A stretch of 36,085 nt of DNA, taken from assembly GCA_015063585.1 (NCBI GenBank), contig SVTW01000017.1:1-36085 (forward strand). Reading direction: 5' to 3'. Of the stretch, positions 7,239 to 15,128 are shown one piece after another. This stretch comes from Oscillospiraceae bacterium. GTDB taxonomy: Bacteria; Bacillota; Clostridia; Oscillospirales; CAG-272. Below the pieces are notes generated by a model, which made no database searches, was not told the origin of the DNA, and worked only from the letters and a program-made list of their open reading frames with translations. Both the position numbers and the translations under genes were made by a program. The number at the start of each line of letters is the position of its first letter. The first letter of the stretch is position 1.

Positions 7239-7928
7239 TTAGTTTTGACCGTAATAGGCATTCGCGCCGTGCTTACGGTAATAATGCTTGTCAAGCAGAT
7301 ACTGTGCCACTCGCTCGGTACCGCCAAGCGTAATCGTCATATACGCCATCTCAGCGCTTTTCTCGGCAACAAAAGCATGCTCCACCGCCGATGCGGGACT
7401 GTTGCCCCACGCAAACAGACCGTGGCAGGCTACCAACACGGCAGGCAGAGCCTCATAATCGAGCTTTTCATAGGTCTCCACGATCACCGAACCCGTGTTT
7501 TTCTCGTAGTCGCGCTCGATCTCCTCACGGGTCAGTTCCCGCGTGAGCGGAATATCGCCGTAGAAGCAATCGGCATGAGTGGTTCCCAACGCGGTTACGG
7601 GGCGCTTTGCCTGCGCAAAAGCGGTTGCAAATTTGGAATGGGTGTGCACAACACCGCAAACCTTGGGAAAATGCTTGTAAATTTCCAGATGCGTCAACAG
7701 ATCCGACGAGGGGCGCAGACACCCTTCCACCAAATTGCCGTCCATATCCACGACCACAATGTCGCTTGCCTGCATGTTCTCATAAGAGACCCCCGAGGGC
7801 TTGATCGCCACGTAGCGGCGGCTTTCATCAATCGCCGATACGTTTCCCCACGTCAACTCAACAAGTCCATAAGCAGGCAGTTTCAGATTCGCGTGCAATA
7901 CCTGTTCCTTCAAAGCTTCAAAACTCAT
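7239..7928 (-). CDS. araD: L-ribulose-5-phosphate 4-epimerase AraD
   Basis: A 229-residue class II aldolase-fold epimerase converting L-ribulose-5-phosphate to D-xylulose-5-phosphate. The zinc and phosphate sites are all present: GNVS (28-31), KPSG (43-46), SSD ending at D76, H95 and H97 in VVHTHS, and H169 in ACHGLFAWG. Length and residue numbering agree closely with E. coli AraD (231 residues). The C-terminal HYYRKHGANAYYGQ is also characteristic. ATG 7928 is chosen because AGGAAGG lies just upstream; an in-frame ATG at 7958 has no such site. It is the first gene of a minus-strand operon and divergent from a DeoR regulator. No araA or araB is present, so the substrate may enter as L-xylulose-5-phosphate. 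Confidence 0.93.
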   Translation of the reverse strand: MSFEALKEQVLHANLKLPAYGLVELTWGNVSAIDESRRYVAIKPSGVSYENMQASDIVVVDMDGNLVEGCLRPSSDLLTHLEIYKHFPKVCGVVHTHSKFATAFAQAKRPVTALGTTHADCFYGDIPLTRELTREEIERDYEKNTGSVIVETYEKLDYEALPAVLVACHGLFAWGNSPASAVEHAFVAEKSAEMAYMTITLGGTERVAQYLLDKHYYRKHGANAYYGQN

Positions 7929-7951
7929 TTTTTCCTTCCTTTCCAAGCCGA

Positions 7952-7980
7952 TTGACAAATCGCTCTCTGTATGATATAAT
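7952..7980 (+). promoter_or_regulatory. sigma-A promoter of the DeoR gene
   Basis: TTGACA (7952-7957), 17 bp, TATAAT (7975-7980), a full consensus. The predicted start is near 7987. Its downstream region runs through the opposing araD promoter (7982-8010). Confidence 0.85.
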
Positions 7981-7981
7981 C

Positions 7982-8010
7982 ATTATAGCACCTTTTTTTG
8001 TAAATGAAAA
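7982..8010 (-). promoter_or_regulatory. promoter of the araD operon
   Basis: On the minus strand TTTTCA (8010-8005), 17 bp, TATAAT (7987-7982). The -35 is weak (4 of 6) and the -10 is perfect. The predicted start is near 7975, inside the -10 of the plus-strand promoter, so both promoters cannot be occupied together. Confidence 0.65.
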
Positions 8011-8035
8011 GTAGGGGCGGTAAAATAGGAGAATG

Positions 8036-8062
8036 CGCAAAAATATACGCAACAATGCGCAA
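8036..8062. promoter_or_regulatory. candidate DeoR operator, three CGCAA boxes
   Basis: CGCAA occurs at 8036-8040, 8048-8052 and 8058-8062, on steps of 12 and 10 bp, about one helical turn each. The outer boxes lie in a 12-bp direct repeat AATGCGCAAAAA (8032-8043 and 8054-8065). DeoR-type repressors often bind direct repeats. The boxes lie just upstream of the araD operon -35 and in the leader of the regulator gene. Confidence 0.4.
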
Positions 8063-8074
8063 AAAAGAAGTGCG

Positions 8075-8809
8075 ATGAAACTAACAAAACGGCAAGAAGA
8101 AATCGTTCGGATCCTAAAAAAGCAGAGCTATTCCAAGGTGGATGCGCTTGCGAAAACGACCTATATCAGCGCCTCCTCGATCCGACGCGATCTGCAACGT
8201 CTTGAAAATTTGGGGATTGTAGAGCGCGACTACGGCGGTGTGAGACTGAAGGGGAATGAAAAAAAGAATCCCCCGCTCCAGGTTCGAAAAAACAAGGATC
8301 GCCCATTCAAGCGCGAGCTTGCGCAAAAAGCAAGCCGTTTGATTCGGGACGGCTATACTGTGATGCTGGATAGCTCAACAACCGTTTCCTATCTGGTTGA
8401 CGTCCTTGCGAAATTCAAAAGGATCACGGTGATCACCAATAATCTGGAAACCGCGCTCACCTGCATTGAACGCGGCATCTCGGTCTATTCAATCGGCGGA
8501 AAATCGGTACGCGGCATGCCTGTTATGGGCGGCTCATATGCCGAGAGCATGCTCTCCCATATCTCCGCGGATATCGTTTTTCTTTCTTCCTTCGGCATTG
8601 ACGAGAACGGAACCGTATCCGATCCCTCCGAGGAGGAAAACAATATGCGGCGGCTGATGATGCGTCAATCAAAGCACTCCGTACTGTTGCTCGATCAAAC
8701 GAAGATCGGGCGCGCCTCCACACACATTCTCTGCTCGGTGCGCGACTTTGACGACTTCATCACCAACGACGACAGCGTGAGCGAGCGCTATCTCCCACGT
8801 CAAAATTGA
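8075..8809 (+). CDS. DeoR/GlpR family transcriptional regulator
   Basis: A 244-residue repressor. The N-terminal winged helix-turn-helix reads KLTKRQEEIVRILKK then ISASSIRRDLQRLENLGIVER. The C-terminal sugar-phosphate-sensing domain has DGYTVMLDSSTTVSYLV, ITVITNNLETALTC and KHSVLLLDQTKIG, the DeoRC pattern. I place the start at ATG 8075, after AGAAG, because family members begin here. An in-frame ATG at 8033 lies only 1 nt from an AGGAG and is unlikely to be used. It is divergent from the araD operon and probably represses it, with a pentose phosphate as inducer; this is inferred from position and family. Confidence 0.88.
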   Translation: MKLTKRQEEIVRILKKQSYSKVDALAKTTYISASSIRRDLQRLENLGIVERDYGGVRLKGNEKKNPPLQVRKNKDRPFKRELAQKASRLIRDGYTVMLDSSTTVSYLVDVLAKFKRITVITNNLETALTCIERGISVYSIGGKSVRGMPVMGGSYAESMLSHISADIVFLSSFGIDENGTVSDPSEEENNMRRLMMRQSKHSVLLLDQTKIGRASTHILCSVRDFDDFITNDDSVSERYLPRQN

Positions 8810-8918
8810 CGTAATGTTTGCAGCTGTTTGATTTCCCTTTCCTTCGCATCTTGCTGAAACGGCTATTTTATGATACGCTACAGAACAATGAAAACAATTT
8901 TATCAGGAGGACATTTCA

Positions 8919-9923
8919 GTGCAATCAATTTGTCTCGGAAGAACCGGCCTTAAGGTCAGCAAAAACGGATTCGGAGCTCTGCCGGTTCAGCGCGTTGGAA
9001 CCGAGGAAGCATGCAAAATCCTACGCCGTGCCTATGAGGGCGGCATCAATTATTTCGACACCGCCCGTTTTTATACCGACAGTGAGGAAAAGATCGGGCT
9101 CGCGCTGCGTGACGTGCGCGAGAAGATCATTCTTTCCTCCAAAACAATGGCTACCACGGTGGAGGGCTTTTGGAAGGACCTGCACACAAGCCTCCGCCTT
9201 TTACAAACCGATTACATCGACATCTATCAGTTCCACAACCCCTCCTTCTGTCCCAAGCCCAATGACGGCACGGGACTTTATGAAGCCATGCTGGAGGCAA
9301 AGGCGCGCGGCATGATCCGCTTCATCGGCATGACCAACCACCGCCTGTCGGTTGCCGAGGAATCGGTTCGGTCGGGGCTTTACGACACTCTGCAATTTCC
9401 CTTCTCCTATCTTGCGGGCAAGCAAGAGGAGGCATTGGTCCGTTTGTGTGCGGAAGAAAACGTCGGCTTTATCTGCATGAAAGCCTTGGCGGGCGGTCTG
9501 ATCACACGCTCGGATGTGGCATACGCCTATCTGGCAAACTTCCCCGTAGCCCCCATTTGGGGCATTCAGCGCATGCAGGAGCTGGAGGAGTTTCTCTCCT
9601 ACCATGAAAATCCGCCCTCGCTGACACCCGAGCGGCTTGCCTTTATCGAGGCAGAACGCCGCGAGCTTGCGGGAGACTTCTGCCGTGGATGCGGCTATTG
9701 CATGCCCTGCCCTGTGGGAATTGAGATCAATAACTGCGCACGCATGTCCTTGCTTTTGCGCCGTTCTCCCACGGCTTCCCACCTGACCCCCGAAGGGCAG
9801 GCAAAAATGAAGAAAATTGAGGACTGCATCAACTGCGGCCAATGCAAGGCAAGATGCCCTTATGGACTGGATACCCCCGCGCTGTTGCGCAAAAACTATG
9901 AGGATTACAAAACCTTTCTGTAA
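8919..9923 (+). CDS. aldo/keto reductase with C-terminal 4Fe-4S ferredoxin domain
   Basis: A 334-residue fusion. Residues 1-250 are an aldo/keto reductase barrel with the catalytic set D47, Y52, K75 and H106 (NYFDTARFYT, SSKT, IYQFHNP). Residues 255-313 carry two four-cysteine clusters (C255, 258, 261, 264 and C303, 306, 309, 313), so it probably binds two 4Fe-4S centres. Such enzymes are common in anaerobes and are thought to exchange electrons between ferredoxin and a carbonyl substrate; the substrate is unknown. Translation starts at GTG 8919, 8 nt after AGGAGG. The 109 bp before it show no convincing promoter or terminator. The GTPase gene follows by 43 nt, likely co-transcribed. Confidence 0.87.
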   Translation: MQSICLGRTGLKVSKNGFGALPVQRVGTEEACKILRRAYEGGINYFDTARFYTDSEEKIGLALRDVREKIILSSKTMATTVEGFWKDLHTSLRLLQTDYIDIYQFHNPSFCPKPNDGTGLYEAMLEAKARGMIRFIGMTNHRLSVAEESVRSGLYDTLQFPFSYLAGKQEEALVRLCAEENVGFICMKALAGGLITRSDVAYAYLANFPVAPIWGIQRMQELEEFLSYHENPPSLTPERLAFIEAERRELAGDFCRGCGYCMPCPVGIEINNCARMSLLLRRSPTASHLTPEGQAKMKKIEDCINCGQCKARCPYGLDTPALLRKNYEDYKTFL

Positions 9924-9966
9924 TACCTCCCAATTATAAAAAAGCAGAGAAAGGAGAGAAACCGCG

Positions 9967-12546
9967 ATGAAAAAGAAGCTGACAGTTGGAATTTTGGCAC
10001 ACGTGGACGCGGGAAAGACCACACTCTCCGAGGCTCTGCTTTTTCGTTCGGGCATGATCCGCAAGCTCGGGCGGGTCGATCACAAAAACACCTTTCTCGA
10101 TACCAACGCAGTGGAACGGGAACGCGGCATTACGATCTTTTCCAAGCAAGCGCGCTTCTCGACGGTCTCCTGCGATTGGATCCTGCTCGACACACCCGGT
10201 CACGTAGATTTCTCGGCGGAAGCCGAACGAACGCTTGCGCTTCTTGACTATGCGATCCTTGTGGTAAGCGCATCGGACGGCGTGCAAAGCCACACCCGCA
10301 CGATCTGGCAATTGCTCGAATTCTACCGCATACCCACCTTTCTTTTTGTCAACAAGACCGATCTCGCCATCAAGCCCTCCGAAACGCTTTTACAGGAGCT
10401 CGCCGCGTCTCTCTCTCCGCAATGCGTCGCTTTTTTTGAAAACGATACCAAAGCGGAATTGGACGAAAAGCTGGCACTGATCCAGGAAGATTTTTTGGAA
10501 ACCGTTTCGCTGGGGGAGGAGATCTCGGATGCCGAGATTGCCGATCGGATCCTGCGCCGAAAGCTCTTTCCCTGCCTGTTTGGGTCGGCACTTCGCATGC
10601 AGGGGATCGATTTTCTGCTCGATTCGCTCGACCGCCTCACCTGTGCGCCGATTTATCCCGAAGCCCCCTTTGGCGCGAAGGTCTACAAGATCGCGCGGCA
10701 AGGAAACACGCGGCTCACGTATATGAAGATCACAAGCGGGCACCTTTCTGCCCGTGACGAGGTCCGATATCTCGCAACCGACCGGCAGCGTTTTTGTGAA
10801 AAGGTTGCGCAGATCCGTCTCTATTCGGGTGAAAAATTTGAACAGACCGATTCGGTCAGCGCGGGCGAGATCTGTGCCGTGATCGGGCTTTCCGCCACCT
10901 ATGCGGGGCAAGGTCTGGGATGCGAGAGCGATTCCTGCCGCCCTGTTCTTGAGCCCGTGCTCTCCTATCGCATCAAGCTCCCCGCCGATTGCGATCCGCG
11001 CGTATTTTTCCCGCGCCTGAAGGAGCTTGAGGAGGAGGATCCCTCTCTGCATCTCTATTGGAACGAGGAGCTTCGCCAAATTGAGGTGCGCTTGATGGGA
11101 GAGGTACAGACAGAACTGCTTCGCCGCATGATCCGCGACCGCTTTTCGGTTGATTGCGAATTGGATGCGGGTAAGATCCTTTACAAAGAAAAAATCGCGT
11201 CCCGTACGGTCGGGATCGGACATTTTGAGCCCTTACGCCATTACGCCGAGGTTCAGCTTCTGATGGAACCGCTCCCCAAGGGAACGGGGCTTTTGTTCGA
11301 TTCGCGCCTCTCGGAAAATCAGCTTGACCGCAATTGGCAACGGCTGATCCTATCCGTCCTGTATGAAAAATCGCATCGCGGCATTTTGATCGGTGCGGCG
11401 CTGACCGACACCAAGATCACGCTTGTTGCGGGCAAAGCACACCTCAAGCACACAGAAGGAGGCGATTTCCGCGAGGCAACCCTCCGCGCCGTTCGGCAGG
11501 GGTTGATGACGGCAGGCTGCACGCTGCTGGAGCCCTATTACCGCTTTCGAATGGAGCTGCCGAGCCGTCACGTAGGACACGCCATGAGCGATCTGCAGGT
11601 CCGCTGTGCCGAGTTTGAGGTCGAATCGGCAACCGAGGATATTACCGTTATATGCGGCAGAGCCCCCGCATCAAAACTGCACGGGTATACACGGGAGCTG
11701 ATCGCCTACACACATGGCGAAGGACGGCTGTTCTGCACCTCTGACGGCTTTGAGCCCTGCCCCGAGCCGGATACGATCGTTGCCGAAGCCCAATACGATC
11801 CCGAAGCCGATATTGAAAATCCACCGCACTCGGTCTTTTGCGCACACGGCGCGGGCTTTACCGTTCCGTGGAATGAGGTCGAGCACTATAAGCACCTGGA
11901 CGCGGGAATCAATCTGTCCGCCGCCGAGCAATCGCTCCTGCCCCGCCCTGCAAGGCTCGCGAAACAATACAATTTGAGCGACGAGGAGCTGGAGGCGATC
12001 ATGCTCCGCGAGTTTGGTCCGATCAAGCGCCGCCGTTACAGTGAGCCGCGCGTGCAATCGGCGCAAAAGAGCAAGCACACTCCCCATCACAAAGCGTCCA
12101 AGCTCCACCGTAAGCTCATGATTGTAGACGGTTATAATCTCATTTATGCATGGGAAAACCTCAAAGAGATTGCCGATTTCAGCCTTGAAAAGGCACGCGA
12201 AACGCTGATGGATATTTTGAGCAACTACGTGGCATATACCAAAACCGAGGTCGTGCTCGTATTCGACGCTTACCGCGTAAAGGAAGGCATTGGCTCAGAC
12301 TTTACACACGACGGCTATCGCGTGGTCTACACCAAGGAAAACCAAACGGCGGACGCCTTTATCGAAAAAATGATGTTTGAGCTCGGTCCCGATTACGACG
12401 TCAGGGTTGTAACGGGAGACCGACTGCTCCAATTTTCCGCAGTACACTCGGGAATTCTCCGCACCACCGCGAAGGAATTTCTCGCGGAGGTCACGCTGAT
12501 CGGAAACGAGATCGAAAGCTTTATCCGAAAGCTGGCGGAAGAATAA
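9967..12546 (+). CDS. TetM-like translational GTPase fused to Rae1/YacP-type NYN nuclease
   Basis: An 859-residue two-part protein. Residues 1 to about 640 are an elongation-factor-G-like GTPase of the Tet(M)/Tet(O) ribosomal-protection group, with G1 AHVDAGKTT (11-19), G2 RGITI (53-57), G3 DTPGHVDF (75-82) and G4 NKTD (129-132). A basic linker (about 675-715) follows. Residues 716-859 match the NYN/PIN-like nuclease Rae1 (YacP) of Bacillus, with VDGYNLIYAW, VLVFDAY, YTKENQTADAFIEK and VVTGDRLLQ, and candidate acidic catalytic residues D721, D767, D796 and D818. Rae1 cleaves mRNA in the ribosomal A site, the place where Tet(M) binds. The fusion suggests GTPase-directed delivery of a nuclease to ribosomes. 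ATG 9967 follows AAGGAGAG. Tetracycline protection cannot be concluded. Confidence 0.88.
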   Translation: MKKKLTVGILAHVDAGKTTLSEALLFRSGMIRKLGRVDHKNTFLDTNAVERERGITIFSKQARFSTVSCDWILLDTPGHVDFSAEAERTLALLDYAILVVSASDGVQSHTRTIWQLLEFYRIPTFLFVNKTDLAIKPSETLLQELAASLSPQCVAFFENDTKAELDEKLALIQEDFLETVSLGEEISDAEIADRILRRKLFPCLFGSALRMQGIDFLLDSLDRLTCAPIYPEAPFGAKVYKIARQGNTRLTYMKITSGHLSARDEVRYLATDRQRFCEKVAQIRLYSGEKFEQTDSVSAGEICAVIGLSATYAGQGLGCESDSCRPVLEPVLSYRIKLPADCDPRVFFPRLKELEEEDPSLHLYWNEELRQIEVRLMGEVQTELLRRMIRDRFSVDCELDAGKILYKEKIASRTVGIGHFEPLRHYAEVQLLMEPLPKGTGLLFDSRLSENQLDRNWQRLILSVLYEKSHRGILIGAALTDTKITLVAGKAHLKHTEGGDFREATLRAVRQGLMTAGCTLLEPYYRFRMELPSRHVGHAMSDLQVRCAEFEVESATEDITVICGRAPASKLHGYTRELIAYTHGEGRLFCTSDGFEPCPEPDTIVAEAQYDPEADIENPPHSVFCAHGAGFTVPWNEVEHYKHLDAGINLSAAEQSLLPRPARLAKQYNLSDEELEAIMLREFGPIKRRRYSEPRVQSAQKSKHTPHHKASKLHRKLMIVDGYNLIYAWENLKEIADFSLEKARETLMDILSNYVAYTKTEVVLVFDAYRVKEGIGSDFTHDGYRVVYTKENQTADAFIEKMMFELGPDYDVRVVTGDRLLQFSAVHSGILRTTAKEFLAEVTLIGNEIESFIRKLAEE

Positions 12547-12551
12547 AAAAC

Positions 12552-12587
12552 GGGAGACCGCAGCCTTTGTGCCGCATTCGGTCTCCC
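12552..12587. terminator. bidirectional intrinsic terminator
   Basis: GGGAGACCG (12552-12560) pairs with CGGTCTCCC (12579-12587). AAAAAA precedes and ATTTTTT follows, so both strands have a T run after the stem. It lies between the convergent GTPase and exonuclease genes. Confidence 0.9.
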
Positions 12588-12624
12588 ATTTTTTATATAT
12601 TACGTTGCAGTCGGCGCGGCAAGA

Positions 12625-13374
12625 TCATTCCCACTCAATTCCAACGGGGCAATGATCGCTCCCCATAACATCGGTCAAAATAAAGCTGTCACGCACGCGG
12701 CTCATCGCGCGCTCGGACACCACAAAATAATCAATGCGCCACCCCGCATTGTTCTCGCGTGCATGGAACATATAGCTCCACCACGAATACTGAACGCGGT
12801 CGGGATACAAGCGGCGGTAGGTATCCGCAAAGCCGCACCGAAGCAGCTCGCTGAATTTTCCGCGTTCCTCGTCGGAGAATCCCGCGTTTTGGCGGTTTGA
12901 TTTCGGATTTTTCAGATCGATCTCCTCATGTGCCACGTTCAGATCCCCGCAATAGATCACAGGCTTTTGGGCATCCAGCTCCAGAATATACGCGCGAAGC
13001 GCATCCTCCCATGCCATACGGTAATCCAACCGCGCAAGCTCTCGCTGCGCGTTGGGCGTGTAAACACAAAGCAGGTAAAAATCGGCATATTCCAACGTAA
13101 TGGCTCTGCCCTCACCGTCATGTGCGGGACTGCCGATGCCATAGCGCACCGAAAGCGGCGCATGCTTGGCAAAGATCGCGGTTCCCGAATATCCCTTTTT
13201 CTCGGCACTGTTCCAATAAGACACATACCCCTCGGGTGAAAAATCGGCTTGCCCTGCCTGCATTTTGGTTTCTTGAATGCAGATAAAATCGGCATCCTGC
13301 TCTGCAAAAAAGTCAGCAAATCCCTTGCCGAGACAGGCGCGGAATCCGTTCACGTTCCAGGAAATAAATTTCAT
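12625..13374 (-). CDS. xth: exodeoxyribonuclease III / AP endonuclease
   Basis: A 249-residue enzyme of the exonuclease III family, acting in base excision repair at abasic sites and 3' blocks. Motifs in order: [13 protein letters not shown] (1-13), [10 protein letters not shown] with the metal-binding glutamate, [26 protein letters not shown] with the catalytic Asp-Asn pair, and the C-terminal [11 protein letters not shown] with the catalytic Asp-His. The length is standard. A promoter lies at 13426-13454 and the terminator is shared with the GTPase gene, so it is transcribed alone. Bacillus-type naming would be exoA. Confidence 0.95.
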   Translation of the reverse strand: MKFISWNVNGFRACLGKGFADFFAEQDADFICIQETKMQAGQADFSPEGYVSYWNSAEKKGYSGTAIFAKHAPLSVRYGIGSPAHDGEGRAITLEYADFYLLCVYTPNAQRELARLDYRMAWEDALRAYILELDAQKPVIYCGDLNVAHEEIDLKNPKSNRQNAGFSDEERGKFSELLRCGFADTYRRLYPDRVQYSWWSYMFHARENNAGWRIDYFVVSERAMSRVRDSFILTDVMGSDHCPVGIEWE

Positions 13375-13425
13375 TTCTCAGCACACCTTTTCAATGTTCT
13401 GCCTCGGCTGTACCGATGCAATATC

Positions 13426-13454
13426 ATTATACCACGTTTTTTCGCTTGTTTCAA
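13426..13454 (-). promoter_or_regulatory. promoter of the exonuclease III gene
   Basis: On the minus strand TTGAAA (13454-13449), 17 bp, TATAAT (13431-13426). The -10 is perfect and the -35 has five of six bases. Confidence 0.75.
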
Positions 13455-13497
13455 TATTTTTTTGGGCTTTTTTCAGCCTTTTTTGTCGTTTTTCATG

Positions 13498-13526
13498 TTG
13501 ACAAAAATATGGGATTATGATATAAT
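13498..13526 (+). promoter_or_regulatory. sigma-A promoter of the aryl-acid operon
   Basis: TTGACA (13498-13503), 17 bp, TATAAT (13521-13526), a full consensus. The predicted start is near 13533, 36 nt before the symporter ATG. It is the only clear promoter for the eight genes to 22573. Confidence 0.87.
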
Positions 13527-13568
13527 ATAGAATATTTTAATTTACTAAAGTTCCCAGAGGTATCTATC

Positions 13569-15110
13569 ATGGCACTTGACTACGCAATTTTAGCCATCTA
13601 CGCATTGGCAATGATCGCGGTTGCGGTCTACACGAAAAACCGATCGGGCTCGGTAGACGACTTTTTACTCGCGGGCAAAAAGGGGCTCAACGGTTGGATG
13701 ACGGCATTCGCATACGGAACAACCTATTTTTCCGCCGTGATCTTTATCGGCTATGCGGGACAGTTCGGACGCTCGTTCGGTCTTGCATCGGTTTGGATCG
13801 GCATTGGAAACGCGATCATCGGTACACTGATCGCATGGCTCGTGCTCGCAAAGAGAACGAAAAATATGACGCGTCGTTTGGGCGCGAAAACCATGCCCGA
13901 GTTTTTTGAAAAGCGCTACGGCAGCACAAGCCTCAAGCTCTTCTCGGCAGTAATTATCTTTCTTTTCCTGCTCCCCTACTCCGCATCTGTCTACAACGGT
14001 CTGAGCAGTCTGTTCGAGATCGTATTCGGCATTGAGGGTTGGATCGTGATGCTGGCACTTGCGGCATTGACCGCGATCTACCTTTTCTTCGGCGGTTATT
14101 TCGCAACCGCACTCTCGGATTTCATTCAGGGAATCCTGATGATCATTGGAGTGGTTTGCATGGTGCTCTGCTTTATGAACAGCAAGCAGGTCAACTGGGA
14201 TATCTCCAAAATCATCAATGACCCCAACCTCACGTGGTTCACCTTCGGGTCCGAGCATCAGGGGCTTTACGGCAGCACGGTTTCGCTGATCTCGCTGATC
14301 CTGCTCACCTCCCTCGGTGTTTGGGCACTTCCCCAAACCATTCACAAATATTATGCGATCCGCGATAAAAAAGCCATTACACAGGGAATTGTGGTCAGCA
14401 CCGCTTTCGCGCTTCTGATCGGTTTCCTCGCCTATTTTACGGGCGCACTCAGCGCGTTCTTTCCCGAGGTTTCGGGAATCTCAGACGCGCAGGTGATCCC
14501 CACCATGCTCTCGATCGCGATCCCCGTCGGTCTGACAGGCGTGATCGCGGTACTCATTCTCTCGGCAAGTATGTCCACGCTCTCCTCGGTCTCGCTTGCC
14601 AGCGCGTCGGTCATCGCGGTTGACATCTACCATGGCGCGATCCATAAAAAAGCGTCGGACAAGCGCGTTAACACCGTCATGCGTTTGCTCTGCCTGCTCT
14701 TTGTTGCGATCTCGGTCATTCTCGCAATCCTCAATGAGCGCTTTCATATCGCAGCGATCGCTTACATGATGGGCGTTAGCTGGGGAACGCTTGCCGGTTG
14801 CTTTATGGGTCCTTACGTGCTCGGTCTGCTTTGGAAGCGCGTTACGGTTCCCGCTGTTTGGGCATCCTGCATCTCCTCGCTCCTGCTCACCGTTGGGCTG
14901 ATCCTCGTATTTGGCTACGACAAAAACGCTTGGAGCTGCTCGCTTGCAACCGCGCTCAAGGACGGTGTTGCTACATCCCCCCTGATCGGCGTGATCTGTA
15001 TGCTCTTTTCGCTGATCATCACGTTTGTGGTCAGCCTTCTCACCAAAAAACCAAACGATACGATTCTATACGATGCCTTCGAAAAACCGATTGAAGGCGA
15101 AATCAAATAA
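13569..15110 (+). CDS. sodium:solute symporter family protein
   Basis: A 513-residue membrane protein with about thirteen hydrophobic segments. It belongs to the SSS family of Na+-coupled importers, as shown by VDDFLLAGKKGLNGWMTAFAYGTTYFSA near the start, the segment FFGGYFATALSDFIQGILM (residues ~176-194) and LILSASMSTLSSVSLASASV in the second half. ATG 13569 follows AGAGG by 9 nt, just after a consensus promoter. As the first gene of an operon with two aryl-CoA ligases and an indolepyruvate oxidoreductase, it probably imports an aromatic acid or related carboxylate. This substrate is inferred from context, since the family also moves sugars, proline and other solutes. Confidence 0.9.
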   Translation: MALDYAILAIYALAMIAVAVYTKNRSGSVDDFLLAGKKGLNGWMTAFAYGTTYFSAVIFIGYAGQFGRSFGLASVWIGIGNAIIGTLIAWLVLAKRTKNMTRRLGAKTMPEFFEKRYGSTSLKLFSAVIIFLFLLPYSASVYNGLSSLFEIVFGIEGWIVMLALAALTAIYLFFGGYFATALSDFIQGILMIIGVVCMVLCFMNSKQVNWDISKIINDPNLTWFTFGSEHQGLYGSTVSLISLILLTSLGVWALPQTIHKYYAIRDKKAITQGIVVSTAFALLIGFLAYFTGALSAFFPEVSGISDAQVIPTMLSIAIPVGLTGVIAVLILSASMSTLSSVSLASASVIAVDIYHGAIHKKASDKRVNTVMRLLCLLFVAISVILAILNERFHIAAIAYMMGVSWGTLAGCFMGPYVLGLLWKRVTVPAVWASCISSLLLTVGLILVFGYDKNAWSCSLATALKDGVATSPLIGVICMLFSLIITFVVSLLTKKPNDTILYDAFEKPIEGEIK

Positions 15111-15128
15111 AGAAAGGTTCCCTTTGTC

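Noticed and set aside
9967-12546. Tetracycline resistance gene
   Set aside because: The GTPase part resembles Tet(M), but the Rae1-type fusion and divergence mean resistance cannot be inferred.
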